DNA of 64,000 nucleotides, from assembly GCF_001612985.1 (NCBI RefSeq), contig NZ_BDBM01000030.1, positions 51,979 through 115,978 on the forward strand, read 5' to 3'. Numbering within the stretch: position 1 is the first letter of the stretch; every line of letters starts with the position of its first letter. The notes below the pieces were generated by a model. It did no database searches. It was not told where the DNA came from and was given only the letters and a program-made list of their open reading frames with translations. Positions 26,846-35,551 of the stretch are shown here, one piece after another. Both the position numbers and the translations under genes were made by a program. Source of the DNA: Nocardia gamkensis NBRC 108242. GTDB taxonomy: Bacteria; Actinomycetota; Actinomycetes; Mycobacteriales; Mycobacteriaceae.

Positions 26846-27742
26846 TCAGAGGTTCAGCCAACCCCGCACACGACCCACCAGGGTGCGGCCTTGGTCCCGC
26901 GCCCGTTCGGCGAAGAGGAAGTTCATCTCCTCCTCCAGCGCCTTGCGCACCACGTCGCGGAATTCGACCGCGGCGGCGTGCATGTCGCCCGCGTCGCGCC
27001 AGGGCGCCGGGTCGATGGGCGCGCCCGCGGAGAAATAGAAGCGCTCCGGCCGCGGGATCACGGTGGGACCTACTCCGCGGATGAGCGGCGGGGTGAGGTC
27101 GCGGCTGAGGCCGAGCGCTTCCACGGTCCAGCGCAGCGGGCGCAGGATCGGATGGTCGCCGTCCACCACGATGTCGTAGGCGTCGTCGACGCCGATCATC
27201 GCGACCGGGACGATGGGCGCGCCCGCTTCGATAGCCATGCGCGCGAAGCCGCTGCGCCCCTCCCACTTCAGCAGGTACTTCTCGTTCTTGCGGCGCACCG
27301 CCTCCCGGCCGCCGCCGGGGAACACCATCACGGCCTCGCCGCGCCGCAGCAGGGCCAGGCAGTTGGACCGAGTCCCGCGCACCGCGCCGTAGTGGTGCAG
27401 CAGGTGACGTATACCGGGCACATTGATCAGCACGTTCTCGGCGAGACCGCGGATCAGGCGGCCGCGGCGGCGCAGCACCTCGGGCAGCAGCATCGGCGCG
27501 TCGATGCCGCCCAGCAGATTGTGGTTACCGACCAGCAGCACCGGGCCGTCGGCGGGGATGTTCTCCAGGCCGTAGAAACGCGGGCTGGTCCACGCGCGCA
27601 GCGGCGCGAGCAGGGTGTCGATCACCCGCAGATCGGTGTCGGTCAGCGCGACCGACAGCGGCGCACCGTCGGTGAGCGCCGGATCGGCGCTGCTCACGGC
27701 GCCGGAGCGCCGGGTGCGGGAATCGGAGCGGGCGTCCGACAT
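26846..27742 (-). CDS. PlsC-type lysophospholipid/diacylglycerol acyltransferase family protein
   Basis: A 298-residue acyltransferase of the LPLAT superfamily. The first motif is GNHNLLGGID, where the Asp comes six residues after the His instead of the usual four. The third motif is FPGGGREA in place of FPEG. Both variants fit the TMEM68/phytyl-ester-synthase-like branch more than classical PlsC, so acyl transfer to diacylglycerol or another alcohol is possible. The ATG at 27742 has AGGAGG 5 bases upstream. The N-terminal 30 residues are unconserved. It stands alone, with long gaps on both sides. Confidence 0.85.
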   Translation of the reverse strand: MSDARSDSRTRRSGAVSSADPALTDGAPLSVALTDTDLRVIDTLLAPLRAWTSPRFYGLENIPADGPVLLVGNHNLLGGIDAPMLLPEVLRRRGRLIRGLAENVLINVPGIRHLLHHYGAVRGTRSNCLALLRRGEAVMVFPGGGREAVRRKNEKYLLKWEGRSGFARMAIEAGAPIVPVAMIGVDDAYDIVVDGDHPILRPLRWTVEALGLSRDLTPPLIRGVGPTVIPRPERFYFSAGAPIDPAPWRDAGDMHAAAVEFRDVVRKALEEEMNFLFAERARDQGRTLVGRVRGWLNL

Positions 27743-27832
27743 GAACCCTCCTGGTGTCGATTCGATGACGATAGCGCAACGAAATCGACTGCGTCGCACC
27801 GGATGTGCGCGTCATATCGCGACACGCCCATT

Positions 27833-27846
27833 TGGTCGAGCGACCA
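27833..27846. promoter_or_regulatory. Palindrome TGGTCG-AG-CGACCA, possible operator
   Basis: A perfect 6-bp inverted repeat with a 2-base centre lies in the 358-base gap (27743-28100) between hflX and the acyltransferase gene, 91 bases upstream of the latter's start. The size fits a TetR-type operator, but no regulator gene is nearby. The rest of the gap shows nothing I can support. Confidence 0.3.
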
Positions 27847-28100
27847 GCTCGTTCATCCGTCCCGGCAAGCCCGTCGCGAACTCGCAAGTCATCGCCCCCG
27901 CCGAGGCATCCATACCGAGGCCGTCTCCACCCCACGGAAGCCATATGGCAGCCGGGCTACGTCAGGCGGCCTACCGCGCAGCGGATTGACCCCCGCACGA
28001 CTGCGGCCGGAGCGCCCCGGGCCGACTTGTGCACACATGACGAGGCACAGGCGACCACCGGCGCCCGCTGGCGCTGGACCGAGTCCCCGCACGGAGTGGC

Positions 28101-29657
28101 TTACTCGCCGGACTCCCCCGTGCCCGCGTGCGCGTACTCCGACAGGGCGGCCGCCAGGGCGTGCGGGACGCGCGCGTGAACGCGGGTTCCGCCCTCCTCA
28201 TGCTGGGAGTCGAAGATGCGGCCGTCGGCATGGATGCGGGCGAGCAGGTCGCCGCGCGTGTACGGCAGCAGCACGCTGATCTCCACGTCCAGCCCGCCGA
28301 GCATTTCGGCGAGCCGCTCGCGCAGCGTATCGATGCCACGACCGGTGTGCGCGGACACGAACGACGCGTCCGGCAGCAGCGCGCGCAGGTTGGTGAGCTC
28401 GGTCGGCCCCATCGCGTCGGTTTTGTTCACCACCAGCAGTTCCGGCGGGGCGGGCGTGCCGGATTCCTTGATCACGTCCGTGATCACCTCGCGGACGGCC
28501 TTGATCTGCTCGGCGGGCAGGGCGTCGGAACCGTCCACCACGTGCAGCAGCAGATCGGCGCCGGTCACTTCCTCCAAGGTGGAACGGAACGCCTCGACCA
28601 GTTGCGTGGGCAGATGCCGCACGAAGCCGACGGTGTCGGTGAAGACGACCTCGCGCCCGTCGTCCAGTTCCGCCCGGCGGGTGGTCGGGTCGAGGGTGGC
28701 GAACAGCGCGTCCTGGACCAGCAGGCCCGCGCCGGTGAGCTTGTTCATCAGGCTCGACTTGCCCGCGTTGGTGTAGCCGACGATCGCGACGGACGGGATG
28801 CCGCTGGAGTTGCGGCGCGCCCGCATGGTGTCGCGCGCGGTCTTCATCTCGCGGATCTCCCGGCGCAGCTTGGCCATGCGCTCGCGGATGCGACGACGGT
28901 CGGTTTCGATCTTCGTCTCACCGGGACCACGCAGACCCACGCCGCCGTTGCTGCCCGCGCGGCCACCGGCCTGCCGGGACATCGACTCGCCCCAACCGCG
29001 CAGCCTGGGCAGCATGTACTCCATCTGGGCCAGCGAGACCTGCGCCTTGCCCTCCCGGGAGGTGGCGTGCTGGGCGAAGATGTCCAGGATCAACGCGGTC
29101 CGGTCGACCACCTTGACCTTGACCACCTTCTCCAGGGCGGTCAGCTGCGCCGGAGTGAGCTCGCCGTCGCAGATGACGGTGTCGGCGCCGGTCTCCAGTA
29201 CGACCGAGCGCAACTCCTCGGCCTTGCCGGAGCCGATGTAGGTGGCCGGATCCGGCCGGTCGCGGCGCTGGATCAGCGCTTCGAGCACCTCGGAGCCCGC
29301 GGTCTCGGCGAGCGCCGCCAGCTCGGCCATGCTCGCCTCGGCCTGCGCGGCGGTACCCGCCGTCCAGACACCGACCAGCACGACGCGCTCCAGGCGCAGC
29401 TGCCGGTACTCGACCTCGGTGATGTCGGCGAGCTCGGTGGACAGGCCCGCCACACGCCGCAGCGAGCTGCGGTCCTCCAGTTGCAGCTCGCCCACGGTGG
29501 GATCGGCCGACCAGCCGGACCGGTGCATTCGCGCGGCGTGCTCGGCGACCACGTCGCCGGTCACCGCGTCGTCGCCGGTCACGGCGTCGTCGGCCGCCTC
29601 GGCAGCGCGATCGTTCGCGTCCGCCGGAGTGAATTCATACGTCTCTGATTTCCTCAT
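28101..29657 (-). CDS. hflX: Ribosome-associated GTPase HflX
   Basis: HflX splits stalled or heat-stressed ribosomes. The 518-residue protein has the N-terminal HflX domain, a coiled segment with GLRGPGETKIETDRR, and the G domain with G1 GYTNAGKSSL, G2 in TLDPTTR, G3 DTVGF and G4 NKTD. A 60-residue acidic extension precedes the conserved part. I chose ATG 29657; its ribosome site is weak, so leaderless translation or a later start is possible. It lies 60 bases downstream of dapF in the backbone order known from mycobacteria. Confidence 0.95.
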   Translation of the reverse strand: MRKSETYEFTPADANDRAAEAADDAVTGDDAVTGDVVAEHAARMHRSGWSADPTVGELQLEDRSSLRRVAGLSTELADITEVEYRQLRLERVVLVGVWTAGTAAQAEASMAELAALAETAGSEVLEALIQRRDRPDPATYIGSGKAEELRSVVLETGADTVICDGELTPAQLTALEKVVKVKVVDRTALILDIFAQHATSREGKAQVSLAQMEYMLPRLRGWGESMSRQAGGRAGSNGGVGLRGPGETKIETDRRRIRERMAKLRREIREMKTARDTMRARRNSSGIPSVAIVGYTNAGKSSLMNKLTGAGLLVQDALFATLDPTTRRAELDDGREVVFTDTVGFVRHLPTQLVEAFRSTLEEVTGADLLLHVVDGSDALPAEQIKAVREVITDVIKESGTPAPPELLVVNKTDAMGPTELTNLRALLPDASFVSAHTGRGIDTLRERLAEMLGGLDVEISVLLPYTRGDLLARIHADGRIFDSQHEEGGTRVHARVPHALAAALSEYAHAGTGESGE

Positions 29658-29717
29658 ACACCATCCATGCTGCCACGACATCACCGCAGCACGCACGCGG
29701 TTATCGGAGGGCGGCGC

Positions 29718-30608
29718 TCACAGCCCGTCCCACCACGATCCGGCGAGGCGGCCCGCGGCCACCAGAACCGACGGCCCACGCAGCCACGCCGAGCCGCGTT
29801 CCAGCCCGACGGTCAGCTCGCCGCCGGGCACCCGGACCGTCACCCGGCCGGTGTCCGCGGCGATCCGGAAGCCGTCGGCGGCCAGCGCCGCGGCGGCCGC
29901 GGCGACGGTACCCGTTCCGCAGGAACGGGTTTCGCCCACACCGCGCTCGTAGACCCGCATGTCGACCGAACCGTCGGCGTCCAGCGCGGTGACGATCTCG
30001 ACGTTGACCCCGTGCGGGAAGAGGTCCGGATCGAAGCCGGGCGCCACGGTCAGGTCGAGCTTCCCGAGCGCGTCCGCGGACATCCCCGGATCGACGCAGG
30101 CCAGATGCGGATTGCCGACGTCGATGCCGATCCCGGGCAGCGCCCAGCCCGCGAGGGTCGCGGTGGACGCGCCGAGTTCGCGCACCGGCCCCATACCGAC
30201 GGTGACGTCGCCGGTGACCGAGTTCCCGGCATGCACCGTCACCGGGCGCGCGCCCGCGCGGCTGCCGACGACGAAACTGTCGCGGGTCTCCAGTCCCGAC
30301 ACGTTCAGGTAGTGGGCGAACACGCGCACGCCGTTGCCGCACATCTCGGCGATCGAACCGTCGGCGTTGCGGTAGTCCATGAACCAGTCGTCGGCGCCGA
30401 TGCCTTCCGGGATCTCCGCGAGTACCCCGGCGGCCAGCAGCGCACCGGCGCGCGCGACCCGCAGCACGCCGTCCGCGCCGAGGCCACGGCGGCGATCGCA
30501 GAGCGCGCCGACCCGCGCGGCCGTCAGCGCCAGGTCGGCCCCCTGGTCCGGCAGCACCACGAAATCGTTCTGGGTGCCGTGACCCTTGGTGAACTCGATA
30601 TCCGGCAC
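29718..30608 (-). CDS. dapF: Diaminopimelate epimerase
   Basis: DapF converts LL- to meso-diaminopimelate for lysine and peptidoglycan synthesis, without a cofactor. The 296-residue protein has both catalytic cysteines: Cys90 in EMCGNGVRVFA and Cys230 in RSCGTGTVA. The N-terminus FTKGHGTQNDFVVL is typical. It is part of the run miaA, SpoU methylase, dapF, hflX on the minus strand, 24 bases after the methylase gene. Confidence 0.97.
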   Translation of the reverse strand: MPDIEFTKGHGTQNDFVVLPDQGADLALTAARVGALCDRRRGLGADGVLRVARAGALLAAGVLAEIPEGIGADDWFMDYRNADGSIAEMCGNGVRVFAHYLNVSGLETRDSFVVGSRAGARPVTVHAGNSVTGDVTVGMGPVRELGASTATLAGWALPGIGIDVGNPHLACVDPGMSADALGKLDLTVAPGFDPDLFPHGVNVEIVTALDADGSVDMRVYERGVGETRSCGTGTVAAAAAALAADGFRIAADTGRVTVRVPGGELTVGLERGSAWLRGPSVLVAAGRLAGSWWDGL

Positions 30609-30632
30609 GGGCGATGTCTCCCTATCTCGTCG

Positions 30633-31469
30633 TCACTTGGCAAACGTCCGGCGCTGCCGGGAAATTTCGTAGAGCGCCACCGCGGCCGCCGAGGGCGCCC
30701 CCAGCGAGCTGGCCGTGCCGCCCATCGGGATGTACACCATGTCGTCGCAGGCCGATTGCCAGGCGGCGCTCATCCCGCTGGTCTCGTTGCCGACGACCAG
30801 GATGGTCGCGTCGGTGAAGTCGTAGTCGTAGGCGGCGTGCGGGGCGTGCTCGTCGGTCCCCACGATGCGGGTCGGAATGCCGCGGCGCATCTGCCGGTCG
30901 CGGAACTCCAGCACCTGCGGGGGCCCGGCGGCGCGGATCACCGGCACGGCGAACAGCGAACCGGTCGAGGCCCGTACGGCCTGCGGGTCGTACTGGTCGG
31001 CGCCGTGCCCGGTGACGATGACAACGCAGGCCCCGAACGCGTCGGCCGAGCGGATCAGGGTGCCGAGATTGCCCGGCGAGTTGGGCCGGTCGAACACCAC
31101 GACCACCGGCGCGTCCTCCCCGGGCTCACCCGGCTCGAAGGTCTCCAGCTCGGGCTGCCGCGACTCCGCGACCGCCACGAGTTCCGGTATCCCTCCGGAC
31201 TTCTCGCCGAGTTCGGCCATCAGCTCGGGCACCAGCCCGACCTGCGGCACGCTGCTGGTGTCCAGCACTTCGCGCGCCCAGCCCGACAGCTCCGGGCCGC
31301 CCAGGCGGTACAACAACGTCTCGAGCGGCCAGTCGTTGGCCACGGCCTGCGTGATCGGACGCACCCCCTGCACCAGGAAACGACCGTCGCGATGACGCTT
31401 GGTGCGGTTGTTGAGATATGCCTGCCACACCTGGACGGAGGCGTTGCGCGTGCTCACTCGTCGGGTCAC
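30633..31469 (-). CDS. SpoU/TrmH-family RNA 2'-O-methyltransferase
   Basis: A knotted SAM-dependent methylase of about 278 residues. It has the substrate-binding N-domain (DGRFLVQGVRPITQAV) and the SPOUT domain with the three motifs: FDRPNSPGNLGTLIRSADAFG, VVGNETSGMS and IPMGGTASSLGAPSAAAVALYE. The target, rRNA or tRNA, cannot be assigned. The GTG start overlaps the miaA stop by 4 bases. I do not recall a methylase at this point in M. tuberculosis, where dapF follows miaA directly, so this is probably a lineage-specific insertion into a tRNA-modification operon. Confidence 0.92.
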   Translation of the reverse strand: MTRRVSTRNASVQVWQAYLNNRTKRHRDGRFLVQGVRPITQAVANDWPLETLLYRLGGPELSGWAREVLDTSSVPQVGLVPELMAELGEKSGGIPELVAVAESRQPELETFEPGEPGEDAPVVVVFDRPNSPGNLGTLIRSADAFGACVVIVTGHGADQYDPQAVRASTGSLFAVPVIRAAGPPQVLEFRDRQMRRGIPTRIVGTDEHAPHAAYDYDFTDATILVVGNETSGMSAAWQSACDDMVYIPMGGTASSLGAPSAAAVALYEISRQRRTFAK

Positions 31470-32398
31470 TGCGGAGTCCGTTCTTTCTCTTCGAGCAGGG
31501 CCAGCGCCCTCGCGGCCGGTTCCGGCGCGGCGCCGTCCACCCACCGCACCCGAGGATCGCGCCGGAACCAGGAGCGTTGCCTGCGCACGTAGCGCCGGGT
31601 GCCGATCAGGGTGCGTTCCTGAGCGTGGTTCAGGTCGTATTCGTTGTCCAGATAGGCCAGGACTTGTGCGTAGCCGATGGCGCGCCGCGCCGTGACGCCC
31701 TCGCGCAGGCCGTGCTCGACGAGGCCGCGCACCTCCTCGACCAGCCCGCCCTCGAACATCGCCGCGGTGCGCCGCTCGATGCGCTCGTCCAACGCCGCGG
31801 TCTCCCGGTCCACACCGATGATGACGGTGCCCCACCGCGGCGGCCCGATGGTCGGCGCCGAGGCGGCGAACGGCCGTCCGGTGAGTTCGACGACCTCGAG
31901 CGCCCGCACCATGCGGCGGCCGTCGGTGGGCAGGATGGTGGCCGCGGCCACCGGATCGGCCTCGCGCAGCGCCGCGTGCACGGCCGCGACACCCCGCTCG
32001 GCGAGCATCGCCTCCCAGCGCGCCCGGACGGCCGGATCGGTGGCCGGGAACTCCCACTCGTCCAGCAGCGCCTGGACGTACATCATCGAACCGCCCACGA
32101 TGATGGGCACCCGGCCGCGCCCCATGATCGCGACGACGTCCGCGCTTGCCGCCGCCTGATAGGCGGCCACGGACGCGGTATCCGTCACGTCGAGCACGTC
32201 GAGCTGGTGATGCGCAATGCCCCGGCGCTGCGCGAGCGGCAGCTTCGCGGTGCCGATGTCCATGCCGCGGTAGAGCTGCATGGCGTCGATGTTCACGATC
32301 TCGCCGCCGAGCCGTTCGGCCAGATCGAGGGCGAGATCGGATTTGCCGGTGGCGGTGGGACCGACGACCGCGATCGGAGTGATGCCGGAATGGGTCAC
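31466..32398 (-). CDS. miaA: tRNA dimethylallyltransferase
   Basis: MiaA adds an isopentenyl group to A37 of tRNAs reading codons that start with U. The 310-residue protein has the P-loop GPTATGKSDLAL, NIDAMQLYRGMDIGTAKL, GGSMMYVQALL, the DGRRMVRALEV motif and RRYVRRQRSWFR. The GTG start overlaps the preceding gene by 4 bases. miaB, which modifies the same base further, is 3 kb upstream on the same strand. Confidence 0.96.
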   Translation of the reverse strand: MTHSGITPIAVVGPTATGKSDLALDLAERLGGEIVNIDAMQLYRGMDIGTAKLPLAQRRGIAHHQLDVLDVTDTASVAAYQAAASADVVAIMGRGRVPIIVGGSMMYVQALLDEWEFPATDPAVRARWEAMLAERGVAAVHAALREADPVAAATILPTDGRRMVRALEVVELTGRPFAASAPTIGPPRWGTVIIGVDRETAALDERIERRTAAMFEGGLVEEVRGLVEHGLREGVTARRAIGYAQVLAYLDNEYDLNHAQERTLIGTRRYVRRQRSWFRRDPRVRWVDGAAPEPAARALALLEEKERTPQ

Positions 32399-33159
32399 GG
32401 GGCCTCGCCTTCCGCGGGCCGCCAGATGCTCACGTGGTAACCGACCCCGAACGGGGCATCGCAGTACCGCGTCTCGACCAGCGGGTCGGCCAGGAAAAGC
32501 CCGGCCAGCACCTGGTAGGCGGCGCGTCCCGAGAGGCTCAGTTCGGCGCACAGACCGGGATCGAGTGCCCGCAGCGCGGCGCGATCCCCCGTGCTCAGCG
32601 CGTGGTCCAGCCGGTCCTGCACCGGCCGGGCCCGTTCGTCGAGGTAACCGGGCGCCTTGGTGGACAGTGTCGCGGCGCCGTCCGCGACCACCAGCACACC
32701 GCGCGGCGCGGCATCGCCGTCCAGATCGGCGCGCAGCTTCGCCCCGGCCTCGCGGCAGTGCTCCGCCGTCGCGTCCGCGGGGACGATGCGAGCCTCGGCG
32801 GTTGCGCTCGGGGCGACCTGCCCGCGTAGCCATCCTCCGATCAGCACGGCCAACGGCAGGCCGGCATCGGCCCGCTGCGCCGCGGCGACCGCCGCGCCGG
32901 ATAGCCCGACGCGCACGTCCGCGCCGAATCCGCGGAACGTGCCCGCGGTCTCCGGACCGAACGTGCTCTCACCTGCGCCGACGCCGAGCACCGTCCAGCG
33001 CTGCGCCACGGCGGCGAAGGCGCGTACGGCGTCGAGCACGGCGGACCGCAGCACCACGCGCGGGTCCGGATCGCCCGCTCCCATCGCGTCCGCCACGCCG
33101 CCGCACAGCTCGGGGACCAGCACGGGTGGCGACGGAACGAGAGCGGCGACGGAGAACAC
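32395..33159 (-). CDS. LigB-like (class III extradiol dioxygenase fold) protein, Rv2728c-like
   Basis: A 254-residue protein that I relate to the conserved gene beside miaA in mycobacteria, with a class III extradiol dioxygenase-like fold. The N-terminus (AALVPSPPVLVPEL) is typical of the fold, and GVLVVADGAATLS lies in the middle. The canonical metal-binding His pair near the N-terminus is not obvious, so catalytic activity is doubtful. It starts with a GTG without a clear ribosome site and could be leaderless. It overlaps miaA by 4 bases. Function unknown. Confidence 0.78.
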   Translation of the reverse strand: MFSVAALVPSPPVLVPELCGGVADAMGAGDPDPRVVLRSAVLDAVRAFAAVAQRWTVLGVGAGESTFGPETAGTFRGFGADVRVGLSGAAVAAAQRADAGLPLAVLIGGWLRGQVAPSATAEARIVPADATAEHCREAGAKLRADLDGDAAPRGVLVVADGAATLSTKAPGYLDERARPVQDRLDHALSTGDRAALRALDPGLCAELSLSGRAAYQVLAGLFLADPLVETRYCDAPFGVGYHVSIWRPAEGEAP

Positions 33160-33400
33160 GTCGTAACCGTAGTCGTTGCCGGGACCACCGGTACCGCCCG
33201 GCTTCGAGTGTCTCTGCCGGAAATACCGCCGGAATTGATAGTGTTCGAGGAGCTACAACCCAGGTCATCAGGGGTTGGAAACCCCCGGGATTCCTCCTCG
33301 GGAAGGCATGGGTCGATGGTCACAAGGGCTCGGACCGGGTTGAATGGGATGAGCGAGGGCGTAACCAGGCAGCCGTGACGCGCGGCAGGGACGAGGAAAC

Positions 33401-34777
33401 ATGACCGACAGCAACGGAACCGCGAAAGCCGGCCCCGGCAAGATGCCCCGTTCTTCCGGTGCCCCGAAACCGGGCCGCTCGATTCCACCGCCCAAGCCGC
33501 ACGCGGTCAAACCCGCCCCGGGCCCCGCCCAGCAGCATCCCCATCCCGTCGTGGTCCCCACCGTCTCCGATCCGAGCCTGTGGGGCCGGGTCGACGAGGA
33601 CGGCACCGCCTGGGTGAAGACCCCCGAGGGCGAACGCCAGGTCGGCTCGTGGCAGGCCGGTGACGCCACGGAGGGTCTGGCCCACTTCGGCCGCCGGTTC
33701 GACGACCTGGCCACCGAGGTCGCCCTGCTGGAGGCGCGGCTGGCCGCGGGTGCGGACGCGCGCAAGACGAAGGCCGCCGCCGTGGCGCTGGCCGAGTCGC
33801 TGCCGACCGCCGCGGTGATCGGGGACATCGAGGGGCTGGGCCGGCGCTTGCAGGCCATCGCCGAGCACTCCGAAGAAGCCGCCGCGCACGCCAAGGAAGA
33901 GAAGGAGCGCGCCCGGCACGAGCACACCGAGCGCAAGGAGGCGCTGGCCGCCGAGGCGGAGAAGATCGCCGCCGAGTCCACCCAGTGGAAGGCCGCGGGC
34001 GATCGGCTGCGCGAGATCCTCGACGAGTGGAAGTCCATCCGGGGCGTGGACCGCAAGGTGGACGACGCGTTGTGGAAGCGCTACTCCAAGGCCCGTGAGG
34101 CGTTCAACCGCCGCCGCGGCGCGCACTTCGCCGAGCTGGATCGCGAACGCGCCGCCGCGAAGTCACGCAAGGAAGAACTGTGCGTGCAGGCCGAGGAATT
34201 GTCCGGCTCCACCGAATGGGTGGCCACCGCGGGCGTCTTCCGCGATCTGCTCGCCGAGTGGAAGGCCGCCGGGCGCGCGCCACGCGAGGCCGACGAGGCG
34301 CTGTGGCGGCGCTTCAAGAGCGCGCAGGATGTCTTCTTCGCCGCCCGCAACGCCGCCGTCTCCGAGCGCGACGCCGAGTTCGAACAGAACGCGACCGCCA
34401 AAGAGGAACTGCTGAGCGCCTACGCCTTCATCGATCCGTCCACCGATCTGGAAGCGGCCCGCAGCGCGCTGCGCGAACTCCAGGAGAAGTGGGACGCCAT
34501 CGGCAAGGTTCCGCGCGAGCGCATGCAGGAACTGGAAGGCAAGCTGCGGGCGATCGAGAAGCGCGTGCGCGACGCCGTGGACGCGCAGTGGCGGCGCACC
34601 GACCCCGAGGCGATGGCCCGCGCCGCCCAGTTCCGCGAGCGCGTGGCGCAGTTCGAGGAGCAGGCGGCGAAAGCGCAGGCCGCGGGCAACGCGCGCGACG
34701 CGGAGAAGGCGCTGGAGCAGGCCAAGCAGTGGCGGGAATGGGCCGAGGCCGCCGAAGGCGCCGTCAGCAACCGCTGA
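33401..34777 (+). CDS. DUF349 repeat protein, charged and alpha-helical
   Basis: A 458-residue soluble protein. After a Pro-rich start it is a long series of charged helices with repeated DUF349 units of the pattern DEWKSI...DDALWKRYSKAREAF and AEWKAAGRAPREADEALWRRFKSA, each about 70 residues. Coiled-coil-like Lys/Glu/Ala stretches lie in the N-terminal third and at the C-terminus. It is the counterpart of the Ala/Arg-rich protein at this place in mycobacteria (Rv2731). It is convergent with the 34841 gene and ends in a strong terminator. Function unproven. Confidence 0.88.
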   Translation: MTDSNGTAKAGPGKMPRSSGAPKPGRSIPPPKPHAVKPAPGPAQQHPHPVVVPTVSDPSLWGRVDEDGTAWVKTPEGERQVGSWQAGDATEGLAHFGRRFDDLATEVALLEARLAAGADARKTKAAAVALAESLPTAAVIGDIEGLGRRLQAIAEHSEEAAAHAKEEKERARHEHTERKEALAAEAEKIAAESTQWKAAGDRLREILDEWKSIRGVDRKVDDALWKRYSKAREAFNRRRGAHFAELDRERAAAKSRKEELCVQAEELSGSTEWVATAGVFRDLLAEWKAAGRAPREADEALWRRFKSAQDVFFAARNAAVSERDAEFEQNATAKEELLSAYAFIDPSTDLEAARSALRELQEKWDAIGKVPRERMQELEGKLRAIEKRVRDAVDAQWRRTDPEAMARAAQFRERVAQFEEQAAKAQAAGNARDAEKALEQAKQWREWAEAAEGAVSNR

Positions 34778-34796
34778 GTTCGCTCGATCGACGATT

Positions 34797-34823
34797 GCGG
34801 CCCTTCCCGGTGGGAAGGGCCGC
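34797..34823. terminator. Bidirectional hairpin terminator
   Basis: A perfect 12-bp stem (34797-34808 with 34812-34823) with a 3-base loop lies 20 bases after the DUF349 stop and 18 bases from the end of the convergent gene, so it serves both strands. There is no U-tract. Confidence 0.8.
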
Positions 34824-34840
34824 TCGTGTGCGCGATCAGG

Positions 34841-35551
34841 TCAGGAGTCGCCCATGAGGCGGCGCCGGTCGCGTTCCTCCGCGGCCGCGGCGGCGTTGCG
34901 GCGCTGCTCCTCGGCGGCCAGGTGCAGCGCGGTGCGGCTCCACACCACGCGGACCCAGTGGAAGGTGAGCACCACGGTCACGATCGCGCCCAGGATCAGC
35001 CCGATGCCAGGGCCCGCGCCGATGTAGTTGCCCACGCCGGGGGTCTGGCGGTGCCAGATCGAGAGCACGCCGAACACGCTTGCCACGGCGCTGCCCGCGA
35101 CGGCGATCCAGGCCAGCACCCAGCGGCGGGTCATCAGCGCCAGCATCGAGAACCCGATGCCGAAGACCACGAGGAACCAGACGAAGACCCGCGAGGGAAG
35201 CCCGATGTGCTCGGCCCGCGCGACGTCGGTGTTCAACAGCACGTCGAAGCCGCGCGCGGCGCCCGCGTGCGACAGGACCAGCGAGGCCAGCAGCAGGAAC
35301 ACCGCACCCGCCACGACCATGGCGCGGATGCCGGGGTCGATCTCACCGGCGATCTTGCGCTCGACGGCGTCGAGATCGTCGCGGAACTGTTCGAAATCGC
35401 CGGTGCTCTCGACCGAGCTCACTGAGTCCTCGTTTCGTTCGTCTGCGTCGCGGCTGCCGGGCCGGTGCCGCGTCGCGGACGCGTCGTCACCGGACGGGGG
35501 AACCGCCCCGTCGCCATCGCGGGTGGCGTCGTCGTCCGGGCCGGTGGTCAT
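34841..35551 (-). CDS. Membrane protein of the miaB operon, Rv2732c-like
   Basis: A 236-residue protein with a hydrophilic acidic N-terminus of about 75 residues and four membrane helices in the rest (DPGIRAMVVAGAVFLLLASLVL, then three more). The C-terminal tail is Arg-rich. The ATG at 35551 overlaps the miaB stop by 4 bases; an upstream in-frame start at 35572 would overlap miaB further. The same pairing occurs in mycobacteria (Rv2732c beside miaB). Function unknown. Confidence 0.82.
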   Translation of the reverse strand: MTTGPDDDATRDGDGAVPPSGDDASATRHRPGSRDADERNEDSVSSVESTGDFEQFRDDLDAVERKIAGEIDPGIRAMVVAGAVFLLLASLVLSHAGAARGFDVLLNTDVARAEHIGLPSRVFVWFLVVFGIGFSMLALMTRRWVLAWIAVAGSAVASVFGVLSIWHRQTPGVGNYIGAGPGIGLILGAIVTVVLTFHWVRVVWSRTALHLAAEEQRRNAAAAAEERDRRRLMGDS

